A DNA stretch of 13,888 nucleotides from Acetobacteraceae bacterium (GTDB lineage: Bacteria > Pseudomonadota > Alphaproteobacteria > Acetobacterales > Acetobacteraceae): the NCBI GenBank assembly GCA_025356735.1, contig JANXRT010000261.1, forward strand, positions 1 through 13,888. The letters are read 5' to 3'. Under the pieces are notes generated by a model. It was given only the letters and a program-made list of their open reading frames with translations, did not search any database and had not been told where the DNA came from. The position numbers were made by a program, and so were the translations under genes. Shown here one piece after another: positions 1-7,037 of the stretch (the first letter of the stretch is position 1; the number at the start of each line of letters is the position of its first letter).

Positions 1-261
1 CACATCACGGTCAACGGCAAGCGCGTCAACATTCCTTCCTTCCTCGTGCGCGACAACGACATCATCGAGGTCAAGGAGAAATCCAAGCAGCTGGCGATGG
101 TGCTCGACGCTTCGCAGACCGGCGAGCGCGATGTGCCGGAATACGTAGAAATTGACCACCGCGCCATGAAGGGCCGGTTCCTGCGGGCGCCGAAGCTGAC
201 CGACGTGCCGTATCCGGTGCAGATGGAGCCTAACCTGGTGGTGGAGTTCTACTCCAGGTAA
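1..261 (+). CDS. rpsD: 30S ribosomal protein S4, C-terminal part (5' end outside window)
   Basis: S4 binds 16S rRNA and nucleates assembly of the 30S subunit. The window opens in frame at the first base, and 86 codons remain before the TAA. The visible part begins HITVNGKRVNIPS, the S4 RNA-binding fold common to the family, followed by VRDNDIIEVKEKS. It ends PVQMEPNLVVEFYSR, the conserved S4 C-terminus. Complete bacterial S4 is about 205 residues, so roughly 120 residues lie upstream of the window. The next gene, prfC, is also a translation factor on the same strand 60 bp downstream. No convincing terminator hairpin is visible between them. Confidence 0.96.
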   Translation, partial: HITVNGKRVNIPSFLVRDNDIIEVKEKSKQLAMVLDASQTGERDVPEYVEIDHRAMKGRFLRAPKLTDVPYPVQMEPNLVVEFYSR

Positions 262-278
262 GGCACGGCCAGGGCGCC

Positions 279-322
279 AGCTTTCCTTCTGAGGGTGCCC
301 AGCCTTCCTTCTGAGGGTGCCA
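279..322 (+). repeat. 22-bp tandem duplication covering the prfC ribosome binding site
   Basis: Positions 279-300 and 301-322 are two head-to-tail copies of a 22-bp unit that match at 20 of 22 positions. Each copy contains CCTTCTGAGGGTGCC. The GAGGG in the second copy sits a few bases before the ATG at 322 and is the likely Shine-Dalgarno element. The first copy provides a second, unused GAGGG. An in-frame GTG at 295 lies in the first copy, so a nine-residue longer product is formally possible. Confidence 0.85.
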
Positions 323-1863
323 TGACAGTTCTCGCCACCGAGATTTCCCGCCGCCGGACGTTCGCCATCATCTCGCACCCCGATGCGGGGAAAACCACGC
401 TCACCGAGCGCTTGCTGCGGGCTGGCGGCGCCATCCAGCTCGCCGGCAACGTGCGCGCCAAGGGTGAGCGGCGGCGGACAAGGTCCGACTGGATGGGGAT
501 CGAGCGGGAGCGCGGCATCTCAGTCGTCACCTCGGTAATGACGTTCGAGTATCGCGGCTGCGTGTTCAACCTGCTCGACACCCCGGGGCACGAGGATTTT
601 TCCGAAGACACCTATCGGACTTTAACCGCGGTGGACTCCGCGGTGATGGTGATCGACGCCGCCAAGGGCATCGAGGCGCGCACGCGGAAGCTGTTCGAGA
701 TCTGCCGGCTGCGCGACATCCCGATCGTCACCTTCATCAACAAGATGGACCGCGAGGCGCGCGATCCGTTCGACCTGCTCGACGAGGTCGCCAGCACCCT
801 GGCACTCGACACCGCACCCGTCACCTGGCCGATCGGCCGCGCCAACGAGTTCGCCGGCACCTACGACCTGCGCACCCGCGAGCTGCACATGATCCGGGAT
901 CTGGAGCAATCCGATCCGCGCATGGTGGCGATGGCCGACGAGGTCGATCTGGCGCGCTCGGCCCTGCCCGAGTTCGACGAGGCCTCGTTCGCCGCCGGCC
1001 ATCTGACCCCCGTCTATTTCGGCAGCGCCATCCGCGAGATCGGCGTCGCCGACCTGCTCAACGGCCTGGTCGAATACGGGCCGAAACCGCGCAACCAGCC
1101 GGCCGACAAGCGCGTGGTCGAGGCGACCGAGCCGGCGCTGACCGCCCTGGTGTTCAAGATCCAGGCCAACATGGACCCCAACCACCGCGACCGCATCGCC
1201 TTCGCGCGGGTCTGCTCGGGCCGGCTGGTGCGCGGCATGAAGCTGAAGCAGGTCCGCACCGGCAAGACCATCCCGCTGCACGCCCCGCAATTCTTCTTCG
1301 CGCGCGAGCGGGAGATCGCCGAGGAGGCGTTCGCCGGCGACGTGGTCGGCATTCCCAACCACGGCACCCTGCGGATCGGCGACACGCTGACCGAGGGCGA
1401 CGACATCAACTTTGTCGGGGTGCCGCATTTCGCCCCCGAAATCCTTCGGCGCGTCAGGCTAGACGACGCAATGAAGGCGAAGAAGCTGCGCCAGGCGCTG
1501 CAGGAGTTGGCCGAGGAGGGCGTGGTTCAGCTGTTCCGCCCGCAGGACGGCGCGCCGCCGATGGTCGGCGTCGTCGGCACCCTTCAGCTTGACGTGCTGC
1601 TGTCGCGGATGATGGCCGAGTACGGCGTCAGGATCGGCTTCGACGCGGTGCCGTACTCGCTGGCGCGTTGGGTCTCTTCCGACGATCGCGTGGCGCTTGA
1701 TCGGTTCATCGTCGAAAACCGCAGCGCCATGGCCGATGATGTCGATGGCGACCCGGTGTTCCTGGCGACCTCGGCGTTTATGATGCGGCGCAGCGCCGAG
1801 CTGGCGCCGGCGCTGAGCTTTCGCGACATCAAGGATATACGGGCGGAGCGGGTAGCGGCTTGA
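322..1863 (+). CDS. prfC: Peptide chain release factor 3 (RF3), translational GTPase
   Basis: RF3 is the GTPase that removes RF1/RF2 from the ribosome after peptide release. The protein is 513 aa, close to the usual 525-530. The GTPase domain shows the P-loop HPDAGKTT (residues 19-26), a switch region with RSDWMGIERERGISV (about 54-68), DTPGH (86-90) and NKMD (140-143). The RSDWMxIExxRGISV stretch separates RF3 from EF-G. Domain 2 and the RF3 C-terminal domain follow, with FRPQDGAPPMVGVVGTLQ and the Y-x-V-RI region near residue 440. I chose ATG 322 because GAGGG precedes it at a fair distance and the protein then begins like other RF3s. An in-frame GTG at 295 lies inside the upstream repeat and is less likely. 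Confidence 0.96.
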   Translation: MTVLATEISRRRTFAIISHPDAGKTTLTERLLRAGGAIQLAGNVRAKGERRRTRSDWMGIERERGISVVTSVMTFEYRGCVFNLLDTPGHEDFSEDTYRTLTAVDSAVMVIDAAKGIEARTRKLFEICRLRDIPIVTFINKMDREARDPFDLLDEVASTLALDTAPVTWPIGRANEFAGTYDLRTRELHMIRDLEQSDPRMVAMADEVDLARSALPEFDEASFAAGHLTPVYFGSAIREIGVADLLNGLVEYGPKPRNQPADKRVVEATEPALTALVFKIQANMDPNHRDRIAFARVCSGRLVRGMKLKQVRTGKTIPLHAPQFFFAREREIAEEAFAGDVVGIPNHGTLRIGDTLTEGDDINFVGVPHFAPEILRRVRLDDAMKAKKLRQALQELAEEGVVQLFRPQDGAPPMVGVVGTLQLDVLLSRMMAEYGVRIGFDAVPYSLARWVSSDDRVALDRFIVENRSAMADDVDGDPVFLATSAFMMRRSAELAPALSFRDIKDIRAERVAA

Positions 1864-1880
1864 TCTGGGTTGCCGAAAGG

Positions 1881-1998
1881 AAGCATGGGTCTCCGCCCCA
1901 AACCCCGCCGGGGTAGCGCCCCGGTGCGCCTAACCTAAGTCGAGGGTGTCCAGAGGGCGACGGCCCTTTGGCGGGGTTTGGGGCGGAGCCCCATGCTT
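1881..1998. repeat. Inverted pair of REP-like palindromic units between prfC and the lipocalin gene
   Basis: The 29-nt arms 1881-1909 and 1970-1998 are reverse complements with one mismatch, separated by 60 nt. Smaller hairpins are nested inside. CCGGGG/CCCCGG spans 1908-1924. CAGAGGGC/GCCCTTTG spans 1951-1970, with an 8-bp stem, one G-T pair and a 4-nt loop. GGGGC/GCCCC spans 1980-1992, with loop GGA. The arrangement resembles a BIME-type pair of REP units. A diverged copy of the right arm recurs at 9516-9541. The long stem could also act as a transcription terminator or RNA-stabilising structure after prfC, although no T-run follows it. Confidence 0.8.
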
Positions 1999-2040
1999 GT
2001 CCGACTACGGAACGCTCAATTCCCGGCGCCGTTATGCCGC

Positions 2041-2613
2041 ATGGTCCAATCACTTTCCTCCCGCGCCGCCATCCTGCCGGTGTTTGCCGCCGCCGCCGTG
2101 GCCGGCTTCGCCGTCGGCCGCGCAAGAGGCCGAATCTCAGGCAACCTCAACGTGCCGGAGCCCCAGAAGGCGGTCGATCTCCAGCGCTATCTTGGCCGCT
2201 GGTATGAGATCGGCCGCTATGACGCGATCTTCGAGACCGGCTGCGAGGGCGTCACCGCCGAATATTCGCAACGGCCGGACGGCCTGATCCAGGTCGTCAA
2301 TACCTGCCGCCAGAAATCGCCCGACGGTCGCGCGATCGCAGCCCGGGCGCGGGCCAAGGTGGTTCCGAACTCCGGCAACGCCAAGCTCAAGGTATCGTTC
2401 TTCGGACCGTTCTACATCGGCTTATATTGGGTCATGGACCACGGCGACGACTACGAATGGTCGATTGTCGGTGAGCCGACAGGACTTTACCTCTGGTTGC
2501 TCAACCGGGAGCCGGTGCTGGACACGAACCGACGGGATGCTCTGGTCGAACGCGCGCGCCAGCTTGGCTACGACACAGAGCTTATTCGGTTCACGCGCCA
2601 GCCGCCGGGTTAG
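2041..2613 (+). CDS. Lipocalin family protein (Blc-like), membrane-anchored or secreted
   Basis: Bacterial lipocalins of the Blc type bind lysophospholipids or fatty acids in the cell envelope. The protein is 190 aa. Residues about 10-26 form a hydrophobic segment (ILPVFAAAAVAGFAVG) followed by Arg-rich sequence. There is no lipobox cysteine, so unlike E. coli Blc this is not a lipoprotein; it is either a signal anchor or an uncleaved signal. The lipocalin fold shows the GxW motif in YLGRWYEIGRYD (50-61), then KLKVSFFGPFYIGLYWV (115-131) and YEWSIVGEPTGLYLWLLNREP (138-158), all close to Blc. C68 and C89 could pair. I prefer ATG 2041 over the in-frame ATG at 1978, because the longer form would begin inside the REP-like repeat and lacks a signal-like start. 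Neither start has a clear Shine-Dalgarno. Confidence 0.88.
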   Translation: MVQSLSSRAAILPVFAAAAVAGFAVGRARGRISGNLNVPEPQKAVDLQRYLGRWYEIGRYDAIFETGCEGVTAEYSQRPDGLIQVVNTCRQKSPDGRAIAARARAKVVPNSGNAKLKVSFFGPFYIGLYWVMDHGDDYEWSIVGEPTGLYLWLLNREPVLDTNRRDALVERARQLGYDTELIRFTRQPPG

Positions 2614-2638
2614 GTGGGGGCAAAGAAGCGGCCCTGCC

Positions 2639-2803
2639 TCAGCTCTTGCCGCCCTGCCGAAGCTGAGGTCCCTCCTTGTCCGGCGAAGCGGTGCCGGCCG
2701 CATCCGAAGGCCCACCTGGCGGTTGATTTCCAGGCGCGCATGCGGCCAAGCCCAGTCCGATCGTAAGCAGCATGGCAGCAGATCCAATCCGACGCATGAC
2801 CAT
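2639..2803 (-). CDS. Small lipoprotein (54 aa), unknown function
   Basis: The predicted product is 54 aa. A basic start (MVMRR) and hydrophobic core lead to the lipobox LAAC, with the lipidated Cys at residue 22. That leaves a 33-residue mature peptide rich in Pro, Gly and charged residues (CAPGNQPPGGPSD...). The start at 2803 is fixed by a perfect AAGGAG at 2815-2810 with a 6-nt spacer. The frame is open further upstream but has no signal there. It lies 93 bp downstream of the TonB-like gene and ends 25 bp from the convergent lipocalin gene. I recognise no family beyond the lipoprotein signal. Envelope localisation is inferred, and the function is unknown. Confidence 0.75.
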   Translation of the reverse strand: MVMRRIGSAAMLLTIGLGLAACAPGNQPPGGPSDAAGTASPDKEGPQLRQGGKS

Positions 2804-2822
2804 GTGAGGCTCCTTGTGAGCG

Positions 2823-2858
2823 GCCGGTTGGTTTTCCGAACCGGTTTGACGAAACCGT
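2823..2858 (-). promoter_or_regulatory. Overlapping, mutually exclusive hairpins in the leader of the small lipoprotein gene
   Basis: CCGGTT (2824-2829) pairs with AACCGG (2839-2844). CGGTTT (2842-2847) pairs with AAACCG (2852-2857) across a 4-nt loop. The two stems share bases 2842-2844, so only one can form at a time. They lie between the TonB-like gene stop and the lipoprotein Shine-Dalgarno. They could be a processing or attenuation structure, but each stem is only 6 bp and no U-run follows. This is a structural observation only. Confidence 0.3.
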
Positions 2859-2896
2859 CCGTATTGAAGTTGGTTCCCGGACAGGTGGATCAAACC

Positions 2897-3793
2897 CTAT
2901 CGGCGCAGGAGGTAGTAGCGGATCGTCAGTTCGAGGTTGCCTTGGTTTTCCGGCGTATTCGGCGGAAATGGCGGTAGCTTGGCGCCGCGAAACACCGATT
3001 GGGCTCCCATATCGAGCCATTGCGAGCCGGACCGGCCCACCAGCTGAAGCTCCGAAACATTACCGTATCGGTCGACCACCATGCGCAACTTGACGGTGCC
3101 GTCTTCGCCCAGCCGCGCCGCCTGATCGGGGTAGAAGCTGTGCTGCTCCCACCATTGGTGCAGCATGGCGATCCAGTCGGAGCCGACCTGGGCGCCAGTC
3201 ACCCGGATCGACGGATCGCTTCGCCCGGTATCGGTCGGTGGCGGACCCGGGGCGTTGGCCGCCGCCGCGCCGATCGTGGTGTCCACCGAATTGGACCGCC
3301 CGGAGGGGCGCAGCCGGGACGACGATGGCGGGCCGCCGAACGAGAAGTTCATCGGCGCGGAAAATTCCGAACCCAACGTCGATGGCCGTGGCGCAGTCGG
3401 CGCGCGCGGCGGTGTCGATGGCCGTGGCATAGGCTTCGGAGCGGCCTCGGCCAAGGACGGCTGCGGTGGTGAAGGCGCCGGCGGTGAAGGCGTTGGCGGT
3501 GCTGGGAATGGTGGCGTGGGCGGCACCGGCAGCGATGGTGCCGCTTGGGCAGCCGGCGGCGGCAGGACGGGCGGCAACGGCGCCACGGGTCCAATCTCCG
3601 GCGCCGGCGCGGCGCTCTCGCCGGTTTTTGGCGGCTTCACGCCGCTTGGCAGGCTTGGCTCGAAAACGATCGTCACCGGGTTGGAGGCCGTGGGCTCGGT
3701 CGGCTTGCGGTCGAGCGTGAAAAACAGGATGGCGATCGCGATCGCCAGGTGCAGCAGCAGGGATCCGGCAATGCCGCGCCTCAGCCGCGCCAT
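2897..3793 (-). CDS. TonB-like energy transducer protein
   Basis: TonB family proteins reach across the periplasm and pass inner-membrane energy to outer-membrane receptors. From ATG 3793 the protein is 298 aa. A basic N-terminus (MARLRRG) precedes one membrane segment with the sequence SLLLHLAIAIAILFF (about 11-25). A very Pro-rich linker follows (about 60-145). The C-terminal TonB fold starts around residue 205 and includes HQWWEQHSFYPDQAARLGEDGTV, MVVDRYGNV and the end ELTIRYYLLRR. The frame stays open to a TTG at 3892, which would add 33 residues and overlap the doxX-like gene by 29 bp. Neither start has a strong Shine-Dalgarno, so the 5' end is uncertain. No exbB or exbD is in the window, so it must borrow them from elsewhere or act in a TonB-independent role such as a TonB-CTD cell-envelope protein. 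Confidence 0.85.
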   Translation of the reverse strand: MARLRRGIAGSLLLHLAIAIAILFFTLDRKPTEPTASNPVTIVFEPSLPSGVKPPKTGESAAPAPEIGPVAPLPPVLPPPAAQAAPSLPVPPTPPFPAPPTPSPPAPSPPQPSLAEAAPKPMPRPSTPPRAPTAPRPSTLGSEFSAPMNFSFGGPPSSSRLRPSGRSNSVDTTIGAAAANAPGPPPTDTGRSDPSIRVTGAQVGSDWIAMLHQWWEQHSFYPDQAARLGEDGTVKLRMVVDRYGNVSELQLVGRSGSQWLDMGAQSVFRGAKLPPFPPNTPENQGNLELTIRYYLLRR

Positions 3794-3863
3794 CCGGCGC
3801 CGACGTTCCGTTAGCTGTGCGACGGATTTGAGCTGCGGCCTGGAAACGATGGTTTTCCCGGGT

Positions 3864-4259
3864 TCACCAGCCGGCCTTCCTGCCCCCGGCAAGCACGAAC
3901 CGCCCGGGGCCCGTCACCGCCAGCTGCAGGAAGCCCCCGGCCATGGCAAGGTATCTCATGAAATCGGCCATCTGTTCCGGGTTGCCCGGATGATAGTGCA
4001 CCAGCAGGCCAGTGACGATGCAAAACGACCCCAGGGCGATCGCGGCCGGACGCGTGCGGTAGCCGAGCAGGACGCACAAGCCGCCGCCAAGCTCCAACAG
4101 AACCGCGACCAGCCAGGCGAGCTGAGCCGGCAGCGGCAGGTGCAGCCTGGCGATGGAGGCGATCGCCGCAGTCGGCATGGTCAGCTTCAGGGTGCCGGAA
4201 ACGACGAAATAGACGCTGAGCAGGATGCGGGCCAGCAGCGCCATGATTTGCAGGAACAT
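3864..4259 (-). CDS. DoxX family membrane protein
   Basis: This is a 131-aa hydrophobic protein with about four membrane helices: residues 4-22 (with the family-typical RILLSVYFVVSGTLKL), about 46-66, about 72-88 and about 100-120. This matches the DoxX/SURF4-like family, usually 120-150 aa. DoxX proteins have been linked to redox or oxidative-stress functions in some bacteria, but the biochemical role is not settled. It starts 15 bp after the ndk stop, so it is probably cotranscribed with ndk. ATG 4259 was chosen; an internal ATG at 4244 would remove only five residues. Shine-Dalgarno evidence is weak for both. Confidence 0.85.
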   Translation of the reverse strand: MFLQIMALLARILLSVYFVVSGTLKLTMPTAAIASIARLHLPLPAQLAWLVAVLLELGGGLCVLLGYRTRPAAIALGSFCIVTGLLVHYHPGNPEQMADFMRYLAMAGGFLQLAVTGPGRFVLAGGRKAGW

Positions 4260-4274
4260 GGCGCGTTCCGAGAC

Positions 4275-4697
4275 TCAGCCGACGATTTCGGTGCCGGCAA
4301 AGAAGTAGGCGATCTCGGTAGCGGCGTTCTCGGCGCTGTCCGACCCATGCACCGAGTTGGCCTCGATGCTTTCGGCGAACTGGGCGCGGATGGTGCCGGC
4401 GGCCGCCTGCGCCGGGTTGGTGGCACCCATGATGTTCCGATATGCGGCGATGGCATCCTCGCCTTCCAGCACCTGGACCACGACCGGGCCGGAGGTCATG
4501 AAGGTGACGAGCTCGTGGAAAAAGCCACGCTCGCGATGCACGCCGTAGAACTGTTCCGCCTGGGCGGTGCTCATCTGAATGCGCTTCTGCGCGATGATGC
4601 GCAGGCCCGCCTCCTCCAGACAGGTGTTTATCCGACCTGTCAGGTTGCGCTTCGTGGCATCCGGCTTGAGGATGGAAAAAGTACGTTCGATCGCCAT
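4275..4697 (-). CDS. ndk: Nucleoside diphosphate kinase
   Basis: Ndk transfers the gamma phosphate between NTPs and NDPs through a phosphohistidine, balancing nucleotide pools. The product is 140 aa, the usual length. It begins MAIERTFSILKPDATKRN, the family N-terminus with the conserved Lys. It carries the active-site block NSVHGSDS, with the catalytic His at 117, exactly where E. coli numbering places it. R87 and N-x-x-G-A-TNP residues of the nucleotide site are present. ATG 4697 is supported by AGGGAG at 4708-4703 with a 5-nt spacer. It is the first gene of a probable four-gene minus-strand operon (ndk, DoxX protein, TonB-like protein, lipoprotein) and diverges from the ABC-F gene. Confidence 0.97.
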   Translation of the reverse strand: MAIERTFSILKPDATKRNLTGRINTCLEEAGLRIIAQKRIQMSTAQAEQFYGVHRERGFFHELVTFMTSGPVVVQVLEGEDAIAAYRNIMGATNPAQAAAGTIRAQFAESIEANSVHGSDSAENAATEIAYFFAGTEIVG

Positions 4698-4826
4698 TAC
4701 GGCTCCCTGGTTCGACAACCGAAAAGTAGCGGTTCGGCGGCTGGCTTTAATGCGTATGCCGCACTGCGGCAAGTCTGGGCGCCAAGCCCATTGCGGCAAC
4801 GTGGCCGTCCGCCCTAATAACCGCGC
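4698..4826. promoter_or_regulatory. Divergent intergenic region between ndk and the ABC-F gene
   Basis: These 129 bp must hold the start signals of two divergent transcripts. A perfect 6-bp inverted repeat with a 3-nt loop (TGCCGC act GCGGCA, 4757-4771) lies near the centre. A weaker 5-bp repeat (AACCG/CGGTT) lies close to ndk. I see no convincing -35/-10 pair on either strand, so no promoter position is claimed. Confidence 0.4.
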
Positions 4827-6704
4827 ATGAGCCTCCTCACCATCTCCGGCGTCACCATCCGCCTCGGCGGCCGCGTCCTTCTGGACGAGGCCGACCTGAC
4901 GATCGATCCCGGCCGTCGCATCGGCCTGGTCGGGCGCAACGGCGCCGGCAAGTCCACGCTTCTGAAGGCGATCTCCGGCGAGCTGGCGATCGATGGCGGC
5001 CAGATCCGCTTGGCGTCACGCGCCACCATGGCGCAGGTCCGCCAGGAAGCCCCGTCCGGCGAGCAGTCGCTGTTGGAGACGGTGCTGGAAGGCGATCCCG
5101 AGCGGCTGTCTTTGCTGGCTGAGGTTGAGGCGGCCGATCCGCACCGGCTGGCCGAGGTCCATGAGCGGCTGCGTGCCATCGGCGCCGACGCCGCACCGGC
5201 GCGCGCCGCAGTGATCCTGGCCGGGCTGGGCTTCAACGAGGAATTACAGGGAAGGGCGGTTTCGTCGTTCTCCGGCGGCTGGCGGATGCGCGTCGCGCTG
5301 GCCACGGCTTTGTTCGCCAATCCCGATCTTCTTCTGCTGGACGAGCCGACCAACCATCTCGATCTCGAAGCCACCATCTGGCTCGAAAGTTGGCTGGCGA
5401 AATTCCCCGGCGCCGCGGTGGTGGTGTCCCATGATCGTGGGCTGCTGGACCGCGCGGTGGACAGCATCGCGCATCTCGACCGGGGCAAGATCTCGCTGAC
5501 GCCGGGCGGCTTCGACGAGTTCGTGCGCATCCGCACCGAGCGCGCGATGCAGCAGAACCGCGCGGTGGAGAAGATCGCCGCCGAGCGCGCCCACATGCAG
5601 GCCTTCGTTGACCGGTTCCGCGCTCAGGCGTCCAAGGCCCGCCAAGCCCAATCGCGCGTTAAGGCGCTGGCCCGGATGCCGCAGCTCGAAAGCGTCATCG
5701 ACGACACGCCAACCAAGTTTGCCTTTCCCGAGCCCGCGCATCTGTCGCCGCCGATCCTTTCGCTCGATCGGGTGACGGTCGGCTACGACAAGACTCCCGT
5801 GCTGAGCGACCTGTCGCTCCGTGTCGACATGGACGACCGCATCGCGCTGCTGGGCGCCAACGGCAACGGCAAATCGACGTTCGCGAAACTGCTCGCCGGG
5901 CGATTGGAGCCGATGTCGGGCGAGGTCCGCCGTGGTCCGCGACTTCGGGTCGGCTATTTCGCCCAGCACCAGGAAGACGACCTTGCGATGGACGACACGC
6001 CGATCGGCCACATGGCGCGCGCGCTGCCCAGGGCGCTGCCGCCGCAGGTCCGTGCCCAACTTGCGCGGTTCGGGCTGGACGCCGACCGCGCCGAGACGAC
6101 GGTGAAGAAGCTGTCGGGCGGCGAGAAGGCCCGGCTGCTGCTGGCGCTGGCGACGCGCGACGCGCCGCAGCTGCTGATCCTCGACGAGCCGACCAACCAT
6201 CTCGACATCGATGCGCGCGACGCGCTGGTCAAGGCACTGGCCGATTTCTCCGGCGCGGTGCTGCTGATCACCCATGACCCGCATCTGGTCGAGCTGGTCG
6301 CCGACCGGCTGTGGCTAGTCGCCGATGGCACGGTGAAGAATTTCGAGGGTGACCTCGACGAATATCGCACGCTGCTGACCGACCGCGCCCGCGCTACGCC
6401 GAAGGCCGATCCAAGCAACCGGCGCGACGACCGCCGCGAGCGGGCCGAGGCCCGTGCCGCGCTGGCGCCATTAAGAAAGCAGGTCAAGGACGCCGAGGCG
6501 CGCCTTGCCCGGCTATCGGCCGAACGAAAGCTGCTGGAAGCCAAGCTCGCCAATCCGGACCTGTACATCCCCAGCCGCAAAACCGAGGTGACGGCGGCGA
6601 CGGCGCGCATGGCCGCGATCAAAAAGGCTGTGGCGGACGCCGAAAGCGCCTGGATGGTGGCTGAGGCGGTGCTCGAAGAGGCGATGGCGCCGGCGATGGG
6701 GTAG
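4827..6704 (+). CDS. ABC-F family ATPase (YheS-like), ribosome-associated
   Basis: ABC-F proteins are soluble twin ATPases that act on the ribosome; they are not transporters, and no membrane segment is present here. The protein is 625 aa. Cassette 1 has Walker A GRNGAGKST (36-44), signature FSGGW (148-152) and Walker B LLLLDEPTNHLD (168-179). The P-site-tRNA-interaction linker follows (about 235-295). Cassette 2 has Walker A GANGNGKST (343-351), LSGGEK (429-434) and LLILDEPTNHLD (449-460). A charged C-terminal coiled coil follows (about 535-620). The linker (RMPQLESVIDDTPTKFAFPEPAHLSPPIL) and the C-terminal pattern PSRKTEVTA fit the YheS subgroup better than EttA or Uup. Both catalytic Glu residues (173 and 454) are present. 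The start at 4827 gives the standard family N-terminus; its Shine-Dalgarno is poor. Confidence 0.95.
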   Translation: MSLLTISGVTIRLGGRVLLDEADLTIDPGRRIGLVGRNGAGKSTLLKAISGELAIDGGQIRLASRATMAQVRQEAPSGEQSLLETVLEGDPERLSLLAEVEAADPHRLAEVHERLRAIGADAAPARAAVILAGLGFNEELQGRAVSSFSGGWRMRVALATALFANPDLLLLDEPTNHLDLEATIWLESWLAKFPGAAVVVSHDRGLLDRAVDSIAHLDRGKISLTPGGFDEFVRIRTERAMQQNRAVEKIAAERAHMQAFVDRFRAQASKARQAQSRVKALARMPQLESVIDDTPTKFAFPEPAHLSPPILSLDRVTVGYDKTPVLSDLSLRVDMDDRIALLGANGNGKSTFAKLLAGRLEPMSGEVRRGPRLRVGYFAQHQEDDLAMDDTPIGHMARALPRALPPQVRAQLARFGLDADRAETTVKKLSGGEKARLLLALATRDAPQLLILDEPTNHLDIDARDALVKALADFSGAVLLITHDPHLVELVADRLWLVADGTVKNFEGDLDEYRTLLTDRARATPKADPSNRRDDRRERAEARAALAPLRKQVKDAEARLARLSAERKLLEAKLANPDLYIPSRKTEVTAATARMAAIKKAVADAESAWMVAEAVLEEAMAPAMG

Positions 6705-6725
6705 CGGCCTGCCACGCTGGTTAAG

Positions 6726-6770
6726 GTTACAGCCATGACGCGGCTAATGTAGTATTGTAGGCTCAATACT
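6726..6770 (+). promoter_or_regulatory. Candidate promoter and palindromic operator of the antitoxin gene
   Basis: A perfect 7-bp inverted repeat, AGTATTG (6751-6757) and CAATACT (6764-6770) with a 6-bp spacer, lies just upstream of the antitoxin ATG at 6784. It overlaps a possible -10 (TAGTAT, 6750-6755) that has a weak -35 (GTTACA, 6726-6731) 18 bp upstream. Phd/YefM antitoxins typically bind palindromes over their own promoter, so autoregulation is the natural reading. The repeat is directly visible; its function is inferred. Confidence 0.5.
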
Positions 6771-6783
6771 CATTCGGTGCACC

Positions 6784-7005
6784 ATGTCCGTAACCAAACT
6801 GCCGAGCCGGAAATTGAATCAGGATGTCAGCCGTGCCAAGCGGGCAGCTGACGAAGGTTCGGTGATCATCACCGACCGCGGCCAACCGGCCTACGTGCTG
6901 CTGCGCCATAAGGCCTATCGCCGCCTGGCGGGCGATGCGCCGACCATCCTGGAGCTGCTGGACCAGCCGGGTACGGAAGACATCGGGTTCGACCCGCCGC
7001 GTTGA
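6784..7005 (+). CDS. Type II antitoxin, Phd/YefM family
   Basis: Phd/YefM antitoxins bind DNA with the N-terminal domain and neutralise a partner toxin with the C-terminal tail. The protein is 73 aa, the normal length. The N-terminal core reads LPSRKLNQDVSRAKRAADEGSVIITDRGQPAYVLL (residues 6-40), the characteristic Phd fold sequence, followed by KAYRRLAG. The tail, PTILELLDQPGTEDIGFDPPR, resembles tails of antitoxins paired with PIN toxins. The gene appears intact and keeps an upstream palindrome. Its toxin, directly downstream, is broken. Without an active toxin the antitoxin may be an orphan regulator or serve against toxins from other loci. Confidence 0.9.
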   Translation: MSVTKLPSRKLNQDVSRAKRAADEGSVIITDRGQPAYVLLRHKAYRRLAGDAPTILELLDQPGTEDIGFDPPR

Positions 7006-7037
7006 GGTGCCGGGGTGTTTTCGATCAAAATCCTCGA

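Noticed and set aside
2614..2638. Possible bidirectional terminator between the convergent lipocalin and lipoprotein genes
   Set aside because: The 25-bp gap shows no GC-rich stem followed by a T-run on either strand.
3165..4817. Long open frame of 550 codons on the plus strand, antisense to tonB-like, doxX-like and ndk genes
   Set aside because: It runs opposite three genes with clear family matches. Its Gly/Arg-rich translation has no recognisable domain. Long antisense frames are expected in high-GC DNA.
5335..6210. Repeated LDEPTNHLD-coding sequences near 5336 and 6179
   Set aside because: These are the Walker B regions of the two ABC cassettes in one protein and are not a DNA repeat element.
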